Both the position numbers and the translations under genes were made by a program. Positions 28,152 through 30,145 of a stretch of 30,145 bases of DNA are shown in pieces (the stretch's first letter is position 1; every line of letters starts with the position of its first letter). The DNA is taken from positions 248,331 to 278,475 of the forward strand of contig NW_003119432.1 of assembly GCF_000003605.2 (NCBI RefSeq), read 5' to 3'. This stretch comes from Saccoglossus kowalevskii (taxonomy: Eukaryota > Hemichordata > Enteropneusta > Harrimaniidae). Below the pieces are notes generated by a model that was given only the letters and a program-made list of their open reading frames with translations, had not been told where the DNA came from and ran no database searches.

Positions 28152-30145
28152 GTATCCAAACTGATGAACTCCGTTGAAGACAACGATTTTATACATGCGA
28201 TAAAACACTTAGATGTGTAATTTTTCATAAGTGTGAACTATATCAAGCAGTCTGGTTGTCGCATTATATAGACCATGACTTTCTCTTTTATATTCCAGTA
28301 GTTAATTTGATTTGTTTGTTTATTGACTTACTTACTTAAATTCATTAATTGCTGTAAACAACTATATACTGAATGTGCTCCTAGTCTACAGTGTGATGTG
28401 AAGTATTATTCATATAATAAGCTTTGTCAACTCATAGCGCTGTCCAAAATAAATGAGTTCAGAAAATTCCTATAATTTGCGTGGATTATCCCCAGAACCA
28501 AACAATCTGCTACCTATTAAGTCTTTCACATTATTTCCCGTCGTTTTACTAGCCTTGAGTTATAAGCATACATTTTCCGGTTTCTTATCTAATTTCATTG
28601 CTCGAATTGTTGAATGGGCACCCTCCGCGCATCATGGATCTGAGAATATATTTTCACATGTTTCTAAGTCAATTGTGTTGTCTCTGGGCGTTTACATTGC
28701 TTCCATTGGACAATGGTTCATGATATTATTTGACAGCACGTATTAACTGAAATATATCCTAGAAACTTTGTAATAAACAGATACAGTGTGTGCTGAATAT
28801 AATGAAATAAAGGATAGTTGTTGTTTTCAATCCATGGAGTTGTTGGCAGTTCACCTGAATGTATGTTATTTCTATTATTGAACAAGAACAAGGCTAGACA
28901 CGATTTCCAGTTTACATCCCGCATGGGATGTTTGTATATTGACTTCTAATTTTGATATACTGCCCCCAACGGTGTTTGTTTGGAACATATGCTGTGTTGC
29001 GGGCGGCTCCCTGAGCGACTTCGAACACCCAAGTCATTCTTATTGGCTGGTTTCCGCTTTATTTGTCATCGTAAAACAAGCCAAAAAGCCCGGTAACTAG
29101 TAATGGTTTCAGCATTTTGATTGATCTATCAGTTCTAATATTTTGTTCCATTTTTCTTGGTCACCTGGCGGCAGCTCTTATCATGCTGCAATTCAATAGT
29201 CGTCCTATATATAGGTAGGAGTTCTATATAGTAGGGGGCTTACTTAGTTTGGGAGATTATTTTCATTTCGAGTATTGCGTTTTCTTCAGGCTTCATTCAT
29301 AGTTTAGTATTTGACCGTACAGAAGCTTGTATCAAAGAAATGATAAGGTAAAACTTGGTATGTGAAAATAGCACGCTGAAGGAGAGGGAGTGTGCCGTAC
29401 GGGTGTTGTTGAATACCTAATATAGTATAAAAACAAAGCAGAATAAACGTTTATTATTCTAGATATGTTTTCTAGCATGTGGGGACGATGGAGCGCGAAA
29501 ACTGGTCACCATACGACGGGGTCTGTGAAAAAAAAAGACTGTTCAAATATTAAAATACACCAGCGACGAATACTAATTAGCCGTACTCAGTCAAATGTAG
29601 AATAGCTTAAGCCACAGTTGCGCGACGTTGGCGAAGGGTTGACATCGTGTCTAGAAACTTATAAGACACGTAATTCATTGAATTTATCGTAAAGTCTAAG
29701 GTTAATCACATAAAAACTTCAGTGGTGTGATCATTCGGCATACACTCATTTAAAGGTGCTGTATAATCAGGTGACATTATCATTGAATAAATAAATACTG
29801 AATGTTTGTAGTTGATTAGTTATCACAGATAATGCAGAGACACACCCTCGAATAGAGTGTTACAAGTAGTTCAATCAGTGACCTTACAAGAACGCGCATG
29901 TTACCCAACATCCATGACGGTTGTAAACAGACAAGCGTGAAGTAACTTTAAGTTTGGTCTTATGCACTTTATTGAATATGATCACATAGTACTCGTTTAC
30001 TTTGTCTCGTTTTACCAATGGTTTATTTATGGAAGATATGCTTGTTATTTTATATGGGCTGTTTTATATAGTGCTTATTAAAATATAAACAATATAATGC
30101 TTGTGTTAGTTAGCGTGTCGCGTGTGTTGTTGTGTATTATATAAT
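28152..30145. other. IF 3' UTR and downstream intergenic sequence
   Basis: The 3' UTR probably ends between 28460 and 28830. Beyond it no gene, tandem repeat or RNA gene was recognised. Open frames such as 28453-28746 overlap the candidate polyadenylation region and lack any known domain. A 12-bp palindrome (cctatatatagg, about 29205) is the only structure noted. Confidence 0.65.
28448..28453 (+). terminator. Candidate polyadenylation signal for IF gene
   Basis: First AATAAA after the IF stop, about 300 nt downstream. Others lie at 28772-28777 and 28806-28811, which would give 3' UTRs of about 620-660 nt. The choice cannot be made from sequence. Confidence 0.5.

Noticed and set aside
28453-28746. 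97-codon + strand open frame with hydrophobic stretches after the IF stop
   Set aside because: Begins inside a candidate polyadenylation region, in the probable 3' UTR, with no recognisable family.
29488-29550. Short ATG frame downstream of the IF gene
   Set aside because: Only about 20 codons, no splice or family evidence for a next gene.

Overview
This is eukaryotic nuclear DNA from an invertebrate animal. It is A+T-rich and intron-dense, with short exons bounded by GT-AG (twice GC-AG) introns. No bacterial or viral gene is visible. Two protein-coding genes lie head to tail on the + strand: the 3' part of a TRPM-family cation channel (exons 1165-12591) and a complete cytoplasmic intermediate-filament (IF) gene (exons 17542-28151). 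A lamin-type long coil 1B together with a lamin tail domain but no CaaX box points to a bilaterian invertebrate such as a protostome or hemichordate, not a vertebrate. The exact phylum cannot be read from this window.

Layout. 1-301 is a 52-bp tandem array, probably inside an upstream TRPM intron. 1165-12591 holds 16 TRPM exons whose reading phases all join (732 residues visible, 5' end outside the window). They run from the N-terminal SLOG-like region through the MHR helical repeats, S1-S6, pore and TRP helix to a very short C-terminus. The introns carry a 21-bp minisatellite (3414-3695), a 42-bp repeat (3828-3912), a hairpin (2503-2555) and a G-quadruplex motif (6393-6411). Just past the TRPM stop is a 32-bp satellite with a ~100-bp higher-order unit (12645-13241), then a nested degenerate repeat (13420-13925). 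13926-17541 is intergenic and has only two hairpin-like inverted repeats to note.

The IF gene has 24 coding exons (798 residues). Exon 1 is followed by a 3.6-kb intron and then by 15 very short exons (39-84 bp). Every one is a multiple of three and every boundary is phase 0. Many encode variants of one ~17-21-residue acidic module with a central D-G. Two further copies are decayed, carrying in-frame stops. Five exons then encode the coiled-coil rod (residues 337-675) and three encode the lamin tail domain. 28152-30145 is 3' UTR and downstream sequence.

The most unusual element is the IF head. IF heads are usually basic, compact and encoded in one exon with the start of the rod. Here the head is a long acidic region built by serial duplication of symmetric mini-exons, any subset of which could be skipped without shifting the frame. 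The TRPM channel is also atypical: two of the four residues that form the S2-S3 Ca2+ site in TRPM2/4/5/8 are replaced (Q to L, D to K), the filter reads L-G-D, and no C-terminal enzyme domain or long coiled coil is visible. Nothing in the sequence links the two genes functionally.
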